64,000 nucleotides of DNA from JASFHF01 sp050123375 (GTDB lineage Bacteria; Pseudomonadota; Gammaproteobacteria; UBA12402). The notes beneath the pieces are model-generated. The model worked only from the letters and a program-made list of their open reading frames with translations, searched no databases and was not told the origin of the DNA. The DNA lies in contig JASFHF010000006.1 of assembly GCA_050123375.1 (NCBI GenBank), positions 1 to 64,000 of the forward strand. The letters are read 5' to 3'. A program made the translations under genes and the position numbers. Shown piece after piece: positions 8,024-16,268 of this stretch (positions are counted from its first letter, which is position 1; every line of letters starts with the position of its first letter).

Positions 8024-9055
8024 ATGCACATCATATTAGCATTGATCTTTATTTTAGTGGCAGGGATTATTAATGGATCATTCGCGCTGCCGACTAAGCA
8101 TGTTACTAATTGGAATTTTGAAAATATCTGGCTGCATTATGCAGTTTGGGCATTTATATTATTGCCTTGGATTACCATTTTTATTTTAACGCCGAATGTG
8201 ATGCAGATTTATGCAGCAACGCCGTGGGAATATATTTTAATCATGATTATTGGCGGAGTTTTATTTGGTGCAGGTCAAATTGGTTTTGCATTTGCGATGA
8301 GTATGATTGGTATTGGAATTACATTTGTGATTTGTATTGGATTAAGTATTGGTTTAGGTTTTTTGTTGCCTTTGGTTATTCAGCATAGTGATCAGGTTTT
8401 TACCCCCTTTGGTATTTTAACAATTTGCGGCGCTGTTTTAGCAATAATTGGTTTATGTGTTGCAACTTATGCAGGGGAGTTACATCACCGTAATAAATAT
8501 GCAGCAGAACAAGCCGAAACATTTCATGTACGGAAGTTTTATTATTTTGGTGTTTTATTAGCAGTTATTGCTGGATTATTTTCAGCAGGACAAAATTTTT
8601 CATTTTCGTTGACATCGCATATGCAGCAAATTGCGTTAAATATGGGAGCTTCGGCTTTAGGAGCATCAGTTATTATGTGGCCGGGATTTTTATTGTTTAG
8701 TTTTATGCCGTATGCTGGATACATGTTGTATTTGCATTGTAGAAATAGCTCCTTTCAAAATTATTTGCGAAAAAATACCGGTAAATATTATTTCTTTGCA
8801 ATTATTATGGGATTATGCTGGTTTGGTTCGTTAATTTTTTATAGCCGTGCATCGCAGCTTATTGGTTTTTTAGGTCCAGTGGTTGGTTGGCCGATGTTTA
8901 TGGTTTTAGTTATTTTAACTTCAAATTTCATTGGTTGGCGGCATCATGAATGGGAAGATTGTTTACCAAAAATCAGAAACATTTTATGGGTCGGATTGTC
9001 ATTATTGATAATTTCAGTAGTGCTTTTAGGATATACATCAACTTTGCATCCGTAA
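8024..9055 (+). CDS. RhaT-family sugar:proton symporter (DMT superfamily)
   Basis: 343 residues from the ATG at 8024, chosen because GAGGG precedes it; an in-frame ATG at 8000 would add 8 residues. It has about ten hydrophobic helices beginning ILALIFILVAGIINGSFALP. The pattern of motifs (NGSFALPTKHVTNWNFENIW, FGAGQIGFAFAMSMIGIGI, GLCVATYAGE) follows the L-rhamnose/H+ symporter family. Because fructokinase and mannose-6-phosphate isomerase genes follow in the same direction, the substrate is more likely fructose, mannose or a related sugar than rhamnose; that is inference from context. Confidence 0.85.
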   Translation: MHIILALIFILVAGIINGSFALPTKHVTNWNFENIWLHYAVWAFILLPWITIFILTPNVMQIYAATPWEYILIMIIGGVLFGAGQIGFAFAMSMIGIGITFVICIGLSIGLGFLLPLVIQHSDQVFTPFGILTICGAVLAIIGLCVATYAGELHHRNKYAAEQAETFHVRKFYYFGVLLAVIAGLFSAGQNFSFSLTSHMQQIALNMGASALGASVIMWPGFLLFSFMPYAGYMLYLHCRNSSFQNYLRKNTGKYYFFAIIMGLCWFGSLIFYSRASQLIGFLGPVVGWPMFMVLVILTSNFIGWRHHEWEDCLPKIRNILWVGLSLLIISVVLLGYTSTLHP

Positions 9056-9093
9056 TTAAAGAGTTTATTTAATAAGTTTTGGAGGGCGATAAA

Positions 9094-10011
9094 ATGGTAG
9101 AGTTATTTGGTGGTATTGAAGCTGGTGGAACAAAATTTATTTGTGCGGTAGGAACTGCTTCGGGGAAGATTGACAAGAGAGTTTCAATTCCTACGGCTAC
9201 ACCTGAAGAGACTATTCCGCAGGTGATTAAATATTTCAAAGATATTCATTTTAATACTCCATTATCAGCGATTGGTATAGCTTCATTTGGTCCGGTTGAT
9301 CCTGATCCGGTATCGCCTCATTTTGGATATATTACTTCAACGCCTAAGTTGGCTTGGACAAATTACAACATTCTTGGGGCAATTAAAGATGCTTTTGGTA
9401 TGCCGGTTGGTTTTGATACGGATGTTAATGGGGCAGCTCTAGGTGAATATCGCTGGGGTGAAGCACAAGGTTTGGATACTTTCATTTATATGACAGTTGG
9501 CACTGGAATTGGTGCTGGCGGTATGGTTAGCAGCAAAATGATTCATGGGTTGATTCATCCTGAGATGGGTCATATGTTTATTCCTCATGATAAAACACGT
9601 GATCCGTTTGAAGGTGTTTGCCCGTTTCATGGTGATTGTCTTGAAGGTTTGGCTACTGGTCCTTCAATGATGAAACGTTGGAATGTAAAGGAGGCTTTGG
9701 ATTTGCCTGCTGATCATGAAGGATGGGATTTAGAAGCTGATTATTTAGCGTATGCTTTAGCGAATTGTGTTTTGGTATTATCACCACAAAAAATTATTAT
9801 TGGCGGTGGAGTGATGAAGCAGCCGGGGCTTTTATCTAAGATACGTCCAAAAGTAGTTACTTTGTTGAACGGTTACATTAACCATTCCGCGATTCTAGAA
9901 GGTATTGAGCAATATATTGTGTTACCTGGCTTAGGAGGTGATGCAGGTATTTGTGGGGCAATTGCGCTGGCTGAGAAGGAATTTAAAGATAATTTGATCG
10001 CATCGTCATGA
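9094..10011 (+). CDS. ROK-family fructokinase
   Basis: 305 residues from ATG 9094, with GGAGGG 8 bases upstream; a TTG further up is less likely. ATP-dependent phosphorylation of fructose (or mannose) is inferred. It shows the ROK ATP-binding GGIEAGGTKF, the catalytic-site region DTDVNGAALGE, GTGIGAGG, and the zinc motif HPEMGH...CPFHGDCLEG with His and three Cys-type ligands. It closely follows the permease gene and precedes the PMI cupin, so the three probably form an operon feeding fructose-6-phosphate into glycolysis. Confidence 0.9.
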   Translation: MVELFGGIEAGGTKFICAVGTASGKIDKRVSIPTATPEETIPQVIKYFKDIHFNTPLSAIGIASFGPVDPDPVSPHFGYITSTPKLAWTNYNILGAIKDAFGMPVGFDTDVNGAALGEYRWGEAQGLDTFIYMTVGTGIGAGGMVSSKMIHGLIHPEMGHMFIPHDKTRDPFEGVCPFHGDCLEGLATGPSMMKRWNVKEALDLPADHEGWDLEADYLAYALANCVLVLSPQKIIIGGGVMKQPGLLSKIRPKVVTLLNGYINHSAILEGIEQYIVLPGLGGDAGICGAIALAEKEFKDNLIASS

Positions 10012-10036
10012 TCTCAATAAACAATGGAGAGTTAAT

Positions 10037-10405
10037 ATGAGCACACAGGCTTTAAATGAGATCGGTAAGGTTTATGAACGTCCTTGGGGAACCTATAAAA
10101 CTTTGGATATTGGTGATGGATATCAGGTTAAAATCATTGAGGTCAAACCAGGAGGCCGTTTATCATTGCAAAAGCATTTTAAGCGTGCTGAACATTGGGT
10201 GGTAATCAAAGGTACACCAACAATAACTGTGGGTGACAAAACCGAACAACTCGTTGTAAATCAAGGGGTTTTTATTCCGGTTACGACCATTCATCGTTTG
10301 GAGAATTTTACCGATCAACCTGCTGCTATCATTGAAGTTCAAGTCGGTTCATATCTGGGTGAGGATGATATTGAGCGTCTTGATGATATTTATAGTAGAA
10401 AATAG
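10037..10405 (+). CDS. Mannose-6-phosphate isomerase, cupin (type II PMI domain)
   Basis: 122 residues. It matches the C-terminal isomerase domain of bifunctional ManC/AlgA proteins: RPWGTYKTLDIGDGYQVK, then PGGRLSLQKHFKRAEHWVV with the metal-binding Gln/His/Glu set, TIHRLEN, and a closing YLGEDDIERLDD. The nucleotidyltransferase half is absent, so this is a stand-alone isomerase interconverting mannose-6-P and fructose-6-P. GGAG precedes the ATG and it follows the fructokinase by 25 bp. Confidence 0.9.
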   Translation: MSTQALNEIGKVYERPWGTYKTLDIGDGYQVKIIEVKPGGRLSLQKHFKRAEHWVVIKGTPTITVGDKTEQLVVNQGVFIPVTTIHRLENFTDQPAAIIEVQVGSYLGEDDIERLDDIYSRK

Positions 10406-10499
10406 TCTTTAATAATCAAGATGTTACAAATGGGTAGCGTCCCGTCCAAATCCATGCAAGTTTTCTGCTAATTTCGTATGCGTTAGATAATTAAATGGG

Positions 10500-10518
10500 C
10501 TATACTTAGTTCGTATAG
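10500..10518. promoter_or_regulatory. Dyad overlapping a -10-like element
   Basis: CTATAC (10500-10505) and GTATAG (10513-10518) form an inverted repeat with a 7-bp spacer. TATACT at 10501-10506 could be the -10 of the promoter for the gene starting at 10545; no good -35 lies at 16-18 bp. A regulator bound here would block that promoter. The site may be an operator. Confidence 0.4.
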
Positions 10519-10544
10519 TTCCATGCAGAAAAGAGAGCTGTTTT

Positions 10545-11378
10545 ATGGTAGAAAATAATGAAATGCAAGGGTTAGAGCTAAAAGAAGTCATTCCATCCGT
10601 CGCTGTTAATGAAGGATCAGAAGTTACAGCCATTGATTTGAATGATTATATCAATAATCCAACAGGTGAAGCGCTGCGGTTTACTGTTGAGCTGGTTGGT
10701 GGGGGTTCTTTGCCGGCTGGGATTAATTTTAGCGCTGATGGGATTTTAAGCGGTATTCCTCAAGCAGGTACTGCAAGACCTTTACCTTATGAGATTACTA
10801 TAGTTGCTTTTAATCCTAAAGTTGCTCCTTTAGTAATGCATTTTAAACTTACAATTTATGCAGCAGCAGGAAAAATAGATTACAACGATTTTAAAAATTA
10901 TTGGCAAAATTTTGCGGAAGGGTTGGCTCTTCCGGATATAGAACAATTATTAACTCGCGAAATAACCCCTTTAGATATTTATTATATGCTGGGGCGTTTC
11001 GCTACTTTGATTATTTGGAATGCGGATGATTTAACTTCGGCAACTAAAGGTGTGGTAATTGACATTCCGCAAGCAAGCAAATTATTTAAAGTTTATGATT
11101 TTAGTAGTGCGATCGTTACTTCGCCTAGTGATTTGTATGATCCTAATCGTGGGTTGAAAGATGCAATTCAGACTGCTAAAGCAATGATTCGTGAAATTAA
11201 GCGGCGCAATTGGAATATTGAGTTAGCAGGTTATGACAAAATGGTGACAGCTGCCTGGGTTGAAGTACAGCATCTTAACAAAGCAACACCAGGCAATCCG
11301 ATTAAAGTATATAATTATGAGCCGTCTTTGTTTGATACGGAAGTTTTGGCATTGAGTTCACCGCAGCAACAGATTTAA
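10545..11378 (+). CDS. Unknown protein with N-terminal Ig-like (He_PIG/CADG) domain
   Basis: 277 residues. Residues about 15-105 have the pattern of the putative Ig / dystroglycan-type cadherin-like domain: a start like IPSVAVNEGSEVTAIDLNDY, then LPAGINFSADGILSGIPQ, then a final YEITIVAFNP strand. The remaining 170 residues are helical and unrecognised. There is no signal peptide, so it is either cytosolic or exported by a dedicated system. It has its own promoter region (10406-10544) and is followed 16 bp later by another unknown gene. A eukaryote-like adhesion fold in a host-associated bacterium makes it an effector candidate; that is inference. Confidence 0.7.
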   Translation: MVENNEMQGLELKEVIPSVAVNEGSEVTAIDLNDYINNPTGEALRFTVELVGGGSLPAGINFSADGILSGIPQAGTARPLPYEITIVAFNPKVAPLVMHFKLTIYAAAGKIDYNDFKNYWQNFAEGLALPDIEQLLTREITPLDIYYMLGRFATLIIWNADDLTSATKGVVIDIPQASKLFKVYDFSSAIVTSPSDLYDPNRGLKDAIQTAKAMIREIKRRNWNIELAGYDKMVTAAWVEVQHLNKATPGNPIKVYNYEPSLFDTEVLALSSPQQQI

Positions 11379-11394
11379 TTAACGAGGTAATATT

Positions 11395-12531
11395 ATGGTT
11401 GTAGAATATAAGGATTATCGAAAAAGATTTAAAGAGGACGTAATTGATGATTTAAAGATAGGTTTAAAGAAAATCGGCATACTTCAAAATGCCAACAAAG
11501 ATGAAAACAGAATCAAGGAACTCGAAATAGCATTTAAAGAAGCAAAGAAGGAGGTAGAAGAGTATGGTCATGATTATGACTGCGAAAAAGTTAAATGTAT
11601 AAAGCAGGACTTGGACAAAGCCAAACAGAATGCTGAAAATAATGTAATTAGTATTGAACACATTGTTAAATTTTTTGAGAAGGTTGATAAGTGGTTGGAA
11701 AAAGATTTTTCTATTGAAGAATTAAAGGAAGTGGAAAAAAAAGTTAGGAAATTTAAGAAATCGAAAGAATCTGAATATAAAAAATACGCTGCAGCTCTAG
11801 CACTGGTGCGCAGATCTTGTAGAAAAACTCTTAATTATATAAATTGTATGAAAATGAGGAAAAAGTGGAAGCAAGTGTCCATGAGTAGTGGACCAGCTTA
11901 TATATTTGATTTTAAGAATCCATTTGAGGTTGTTCGTACCGGCAATCTTGCATTTCTTATACCATTTTTGGGTGGTAAAGAGTCGTTAATGGTTAGGCAA
12001 ATTGAGGATAAGAATGGTAGAAAATCTTTTGAGTTTGATCGTAATTTTTTTACTAGAATAAAAGGTGTTAATTTATATACAGTTGTTGATCAATTTTGTG
12101 ATTACTTTGAGAAAGAAATTAACAAAGGTTGCTATATGCAATTTAATTTTAGGGATAAAAAAGATTTATTTAATATATGTGAAGAATTGGTTAAGCGTAA
12201 TGTAAGGTTGAATTTAAAAAAAACGGATTTACCGGAGATAGATAAATATAAATTGGTAGGTCTGTATATAAAGCAGTTAAAGAATGAAGAAAGGAAGCAA
12301 AACGGTGTAATGGTAAAAGGATTTGCGAAAAATGATAAAGACGAGGATTTTATTAGTAAGGGTGAGTTTGTAAAAAGATGTGCGAAGGTAGAGATTACTC
12401 CGAAGTTGCAAAAATATGTTTGGAAAAACCATGGAGTGCGGATTTCAGGTAGCACAGAATTAACCTTTGACCAGAAAGAGAAAGACTTGCCGAATCCTAC
12501 CACCCAGGTCATCAAAAATGTCAGCGTGTAA
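11395..12531 (+). CDS. Unknown Lys/Glu-rich helical protein
   Basis: 378 residues, not recognised. GAGGTAATATT precedes the ATG. Residues about 1-145 are charged and predicted coiled coil (KIGLKKIGILQNANKDENR, EVEKKVRKFKKSKE). The middle contains a more globular stretch around FDFKNPFEVVRTGNLAFLIPF. There are no membrane segments, signal peptide or catalytic motif. It probably shares an operon with the Ig-domain gene just upstream. Its base composition is more A-rich than that of the neighbouring housekeeping genes, as for the other unknown large proteins in this window. Confidence 0.7.
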   Translation: MVVEYKDYRKRFKEDVIDDLKIGLKKIGILQNANKDENRIKELEIAFKEAKKEVEEYGHDYDCEKVKCIKQDLDKAKQNAENNVISIEHIVKFFEKVDKWLEKDFSIEELKEVEKKVRKFKKSKESEYKKYAAALALVRRSCRKTLNYINCMKMRKKWKQVSMSSGPAYIFDFKNPFEVVRTGNLAFLIPFLGGKESLMVRQIEDKNGRKSFEFDRNFFTRIKGVNLYTVVDQFCDYFEKEINKGCYMQFNFRDKKDLFNICEELVKRNVRLNLKKTDLPEIDKYKLVGLYIKQLKNEERKQNGVMVKGFAKNDKDEDFISKGEFVKRCAKVEITPKLQKYVWKNHGVRISGSTELTFDQKEKDLPNPTTQVIKNVSV

Positions 12532-12643
12532 TCGTCATGCACCGCATATTTTAAAGTGTTAACTTTAAAGTATTAAGTCTCTTGCCAAAGATTCAGAAAT
12601 TGTGTAAGGTGAAGCCTTTAATTATCAAATCAATAGGCGGGTC

Positions 12644-13000
12644 ATGGAACAAATTATTCTGGTTTTTCATGTTTTATTTGCAGTGGCGTTAATTGGTCTC
12701 GTATTGTTGCAGAAGGGTAAAGGAGCTAGTATGGGTGCTGCTTTTGGTAGTGGTGCCTCACAAACCGTCTTTGGTAGTCGCGGTTCTATTGGGTTTTTAA
12801 TGAAGCTTACTCTGTTATTTGCTGCTTTGTTTTTTGCTACCAGCATTTGGTTGACTTATCTTGCAGCGCATCGTGCTAAAGAGAGTCCGTCGCAAGGTTT
12901 ATTGAGTCAGGTGGAGCAGATTTCGAAAAGTACTAAAAAACCAGCTAAAAAAATAAAGACTAATACGGTACTTAAAAAGAGAGGTAAAAGAACAAAGTGA
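12644..13000 (+). CDS. secG: Protein translocase subunit SecG
   Basis: 118 residues. An inner-membrane subunit of SecYEG. Two transmembrane helices (about residues 3-20 and 52-71) flank the conserved loop [20 protein letters not shown]. The C-terminal tail is Lys/Thr-rich and longer than needed for function. The tRNA-Leu(GAG) gene follows within 20 bp, the usual gammaproteobacterial arrangement, and they may be co-transcribed. Confidence 0.95.
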   Translation: MEQIILVFHVLFAVALIGLVLLQKGKGASMGAAFGSGASQTVFGSRGSIGFLMKLTLLFAALFFATSIWLTYLAAHRAKESPSQGLLSQVEQISKSTKKPAKKIKTNTVLKKRGKRTK

Positions 13001-13017
13001 TTTTGTGACCTCCGAAC

Positions 13018-13099
13018 GCCGGAGTGGTGGAACTGGTAGACACGCCATCTTGAGGGGGTGGTGGCGAAAGCCGTGTCGGTTCGAGTCCGACCTTCGGCA
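13018..13099 (+). tRNA. tRNA-Leu (anticodon GAG)
   Basis: Acceptor stem GCCGGAG (13018-13024) pairs with CTTCGGC ending at 13098, with discriminator A at 13099. The D-loop reads TGGTAGACACG, the anticodon stem-loop CCATC-TTGAGGG-GGTGG gives anticodon GAG, there is a long variable arm typical of class II tRNAs, and the T-loop is GGTTCGAGTCC. CCA is not encoded: ATTC follows the acceptor stem, so the CCA-adding enzyme must complete it. It lies directly behind secG, as in relatives. Confidence 0.95.
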
Positions 13100-13170
13100 T
13101 TCAGAAGACAGATGATGGAAACCGGCATGTTGGTTTTTAGTTTGAATAAGAGCGGAGATTTATTCTAAGC

Positions 13171-13356
13171 ATGTTAGCTAAAGTTTTAATTGTTTTACTT
13201 GCGGCATTTTTCTTGTGGTGGATCATTCGTTATTTCAAATTAAATTACAATGCGTTTTCTGCTAAAAATTTGAATCGTAGTTTTTTTACCATGGGAATTT
13301 TAGCCCTTATTTTAATCGTATTTATTTATCTGTGTGTGCTTTTTGTTAGGATGTAG
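13171..13356 (+). CDS. Small protein with two membrane helices
   Basis: 61 residues, with hydrophobic stretches at about 4-20 (VLIVLLAAFFLWWIIRY) and 40-58 (MGILALILIVFIYLCVLF). The loop between has NAFSAKNLNRSFFTM. GCGGAG about 13 bases upstream is a weak ribosome site. No family was recognised. It follows the tRNA gene and may be read from the secG transcript. The location and hydrophobic pattern suggest a real inner-membrane microprotein. Confidence 0.6.
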   Translation: MLAKVLIVLLAAFFLWWIIRYFKLNYNAFSAKNLNRSFFTMGILALILIVFIYLCVLFVRM

Positions 13357-13457
13357 TTTTTATATGCTATTACTAGTGGTAACACTTAGTTAGATTATGT
13401 GGCAGCTGCCGCGCATGTTATATTTGTGTTCTTTTTTAGTTGTTTGCATGCTTGGCT

Positions 13458-13499
13458 ACTCGTGATTTTACAAGACAAGCAGGTTGTAAAATCACGAGT
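13458..13499. repeat. Perfect 16-bp hairpin, shared with 54349-54405
   Basis: ACTCGTGATTTTACAA (13458-13473) and its complement (13484-13499) flank a 10-base loop. The flanks TGCATGCTTGGCT and GAGTTCCATTTAA recur at 54349-54412. It sits before the convergent end of the phosphorylase gene, so it could also work as a terminator, though no T-run follows. Confidence 0.6.
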
Positions 13500-13566
13500 T
13501 CCATTTAACGCCAACAACATTTGTGCTTATTATAATTTCGCATCTTCAGTGACGCTCGGTATATAT

Positions 13567-14412
13567 TTATATTTCTTTCGGTAACCAGTGCGTTTTATTT
13601 TTTGCTGCTTTAACTTTATCCATTTGCTCGATAAGTCTGAAAGCTTCAAAACCGATAATTAGAGCTTCCGTTTCGCGTTTAGCTTTTAGTTCAGGATCAA
13701 TGAACGTGCCTTTAGGTCGATTGGCTACGGCTTCGCAAATAGTAGAAGCGCGGAAACCTTTCATGTTGGCAAGGTTGAAGATGGTTGATGATTCCATCTC
13801 AAAGTTATACACATTCATGGCTGCCATTTGGTCTGGTAAATCAGGGTTTTTCACATGAATTCCAGGGATCTTGCGTCCTTGAGCGCCATAAAATCCTGAA
13901 GCTGTAGCAGTTAAGCCGACATGATATGGGATTTCTTGTTGTTCTGAAGCCATCATTAAGGCCATGATTACTTCATGGTGAGCAATAGCTGGATAGCCTT
14001 CATGCACGAAGTAAGTTGAAGTGTCTTCTAAACGAACCGCACCGCTGGAAATGACCATATCTCCAAGATTAATTTGTTCCTGTAAACTGCCGCAAGTGCC
14101 TACACGAATAAATGTAGGATTTTTGGTTACATGAAATACCTCAATCATGCCGATTTCGATACATCCAGGTCCCATACCGGTGGACATAACTGAAATAGGA
14201 GTGCCTTTGTATTCGCCGGTGAAAGTCCGATATTCGCGGTTGTGTTGTTCCACTGTAATATTGTCTAATAGAGCGGCTGCTCTTTCGGCGCGTTTAGCTT
14301 CACCAACTAAGATAATATATTCGGCTAATTCTCCGGGGGCTAGGGCAATATGATACTGTCTACCAGTTACGTCGCTTACTACATCAGCGTTTTGAATTTG
14401 TTCAGTTTTCAT
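13567..14412 (-). CDS. Uridine phosphorylase-like nucleoside phosphorylase
   Basis: 281 residues. A member of the PNP/UDP phosphorylase superfamily that cleaves nucleosides to base and (deoxy)ribose-1-phosphate. GEAKRAERAA, VMSTGMGPGC, and RVGTCGSLQEQINLGDMVI (phosphate and ribose site) are in the usual order. NFEMESSTIFNLA supplies the substrate-binding Glu-Met-Glu. The EMES pattern and overall length fit uridine phosphorylase better than DeoD, but specificity cannot be fixed by eye. GGAGACACAAC precedes the ATG. Divergent from yihY. Confidence 0.9.
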   Translation of the reverse strand: MKTEQIQNADVVSDVTGRQYHIALAPGELAEYIILVGEAKRAERAAALLDNITVEQHNREYRTFTGEYKGTPISVMSTGMGPGCIEIGMIEVFHVTKNPTFIRVGTCGSLQEQINLGDMVISSGAVRLEDTSTYFVHEGYPAIAHHEVIMALMMASEQQEIPYHVGLTATASGFYGAQGRKIPGIHVKNPDLPDQMAAMNVYNFEMESSTIFNLANMKGFRASTICEAVANRPKGTFIDPELKAKRETEALIIGFEAFRLIEQMDKVKAAKNKTHWLPKEI

Positions 14413-14521
14413 TGTTGTGTCTCCTCTGTAGAAAGTGCACCCATATTATAGCACAAGATTTTTCTAAACATTAGGCTTGAAAGACTTTATACTGGTAGAA
14501 AGAGCAGTTAAGGAGGATTGA

Positions 14522-15718
14522 ATGCTGCAAGTATTAGCTAATTTTTGGCATTTATGCTGCACGGTCGGCAAACGCTGTATTGCGGATCGGTTAACGGGGG
14601 CGGCAGCATCTTTAACTTTTACCACTTTATTGGCTTTAGTACCGTTAATTACAATTTGTATTGCAATTTTCTCTGCTTTTCCAATTTCGCATGCTATTGG
14701 TCATAACGTTTCACAATTTATTTATCAGAATTTTTTACCAACTTTTGGTAAAGTAGTCCAAAAATATCTACAGGATTTTGTAGTGCAGGCGGGTCGGTTA
14801 TCTTTTCTTGGGATTATTGCTTTAGTTGTGACTGCAATTTTAATGATGTTAACAGTTGAACAAACATTTAATCAAATTTGGAAAGTTAGATATCGAAGAT
14901 TAGAATTAAAATCTTTATTAGTTTATTGGGCAGTATTAAGTTTAGCGCCAATTTTTATTGGATTAAGTATTGCAGCTACTTCTTATGTTATTTCTTTGCC
15001 ATTAGTTGTCGGAGCAGTAGCAAAACTTGGAATGAAAACAATTTTATTACACAGCGCACCGTGGATTTTTACCATATTGGTTTTGTGGTTGTTATATGTA
15101 ATTGTGCCAAATTGTAAAGTTCCGATACGTTATGGTTTGGTTGGCGCAATAATTGCAACGCTTCTATTTCAAATGGTTAAAACTGGATTTATAATTTATA
15201 TTAATCGTTTTGCAACTTATGGTTTTATTTATGGCGCTGTGGCAATTATACCAATTTTTTTATTGTGGGTTTATTTGTTGTGGTTGGTGGTATTATTTGG
15301 AGCTTTAATCACAAATGTTTTAACAGTTTATTCTTATAGCGGAAGAGTGGGGAAATTTGATGGGTTTACTCATGCTTTTTTGTGGTTGGGTTATTTATGG
15401 CGCGCGCAGCAACAAGGAAAAAGTTTATCACTAAAACAATTGGCTTATACTTTGCGCGGGCATTATAAAATTGATATTTATTTGCAATTGCAGGCTTTGT
15501 TAAAAGCTAAATTTATTTCGATTACTGAAAATAATCGTTATATTTTATCACGTGATTTTTCTAAAACTACTTTAGCAGATTTGTATCAGGCTTTGCCGTG
15601 GAAATTGCCGCATGTAAAAGTTCATGAATTGTTTTCAGAAAAAATGCAGCAAGTTCTACAGGATGCGGATAAATCGGTGAATGAGAAGCTTAATGTTTCG
15701 TTAAGCGAACTATATTAA
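14522..15718 (+). CDS. YihY/BrkB-family inner membrane protein
   Basis: 398 residues, with AAGGAGG just upstream of the ATG. Six hydrophobic helices lie in the first 280 residues, with family landmarks DRLTGAAASLTFTTLLALVP, EQTFNQIWKVR, and FIYGAVAIIPIFLLWVYLLWLVVLFGA. The last 110 residues are a soluble winged-helix-like tail, common in this family. It was once annotated as RNase BN, which is not its activity; the real function is unknown, possibly transport. Confidence 0.9.
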   Translation: MLQVLANFWHLCCTVGKRCIADRLTGAAASLTFTTLLALVPLITICIAIFSAFPISHAIGHNVSQFIYQNFLPTFGKVVQKYLQDFVVQAGRLSFLGIIALVVTAILMMLTVEQTFNQIWKVRYRRLELKSLLVYWAVLSLAPIFIGLSIAATSYVISLPLVVGAVAKLGMKTILLHSAPWIFTILVLWLLYVIVPNCKVPIRYGLVGAIIATLLFQMVKTGFIIYINRFATYGFIYGAVAIIPIFLLWVYLLWLVVLFGALITNVLTVYSYSGRVGKFDGFTHAFLWLGYLWRAQQQGKSLSLKQLAYTLRGHYKIDIYLQLQALLKAKFISITENNRYILSRDFSKTTLADLYQALPWKLPHVKVHELFSEKMQQVLQDADKSVNEKLNVSLSELY

Positions 15719-15720
15719 TA

Positions 15721-16262
15721 TCTTAGAGGGTCGGAGCTTCACATGATTACAAAGCAACAGGCAGGGCATTGTAATTATGTGAATTTACATCCTTTTAGCT
15801 CCAAGTTTTTAATTATTCCCTCAGTTCTTATAAAATTTCTTAGAGGGTCGGAGCTTCACATGATTACAAAGCAACAGGCAGGGCATTGTAATTATGTGAA
15901 TTTACATCCTTTTAGCTCCAAGTTTTTAATTATTCCCTCAGTTCTTATAAAATTTCTTAGAGGGTCGGAGCTTCACATGATTACAAAGCAACAGGCAGGG
16001 CATTGTAATTATGTGAATTTACATCCTTTTAGCTCCAAGTTTTTAATTATTCCCTCAGTTCTTATAAATTTCTTTGAGGGTCGGAGCTTCACATGATTAC
16101 AAAGCAACAGGCAGGGCATTGTAATTATGTGAATTTACATCCTTTTAGCTCCAAGTTTTTAATTATTCCCTCAGTTCTTATAAAATTTCTTAGAGGGTCG
16201 GAGCTTCACATGATTACAAAGCAACAAGCAGGGCATTGTAATTATGTGAAGCTCGCGACCCG
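15721..16262 (+). repeat. Tandem array of 117-bp units built on family A
   Basis: GAGGGTCGGAGCTTCACATG begins at 15726, 15843, 15960, 16076 and 16193, so the period is 117, 117, 116 and 117 bp. The first four units are nearly identical and truncated on their right arm; only the fifth ends with the closing GTGAAGCTCGCGACCC. Each unit has an A/T-rich spacer ending CCCTCAGTTCTTATAAA. Because 117 is a multiple of three, a reading frame (MITKQQAGHCNYVN...) stays open across three units; I do not regard it as a gene. The array fills the 550-bp gap between yihY and proS. Confidence 0.95.
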
Positions 16263-16268
16263 AGTTGC

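Noticed and set aside
13399..13584. 61-residue frame after the small membrane gene
   Set aside because: It spans the hairpin at 13458-13499, has no ribosome site and overlaps the phosphorylase end.
15743..16096. Open frame of three 39-residue repeats (MITKQQAGHCNYVN...)
   Set aside because: It is wholly made of the 117-bp noncoding repeat; the frame is open only because the period is a multiple of three, and the same peptide start occurs at every family A copy.
15721..16262. CRISPR array
   Set aside because: Units are 117 bp and near-identical throughout; there are no short repeats with unique spacers and no cas genes.
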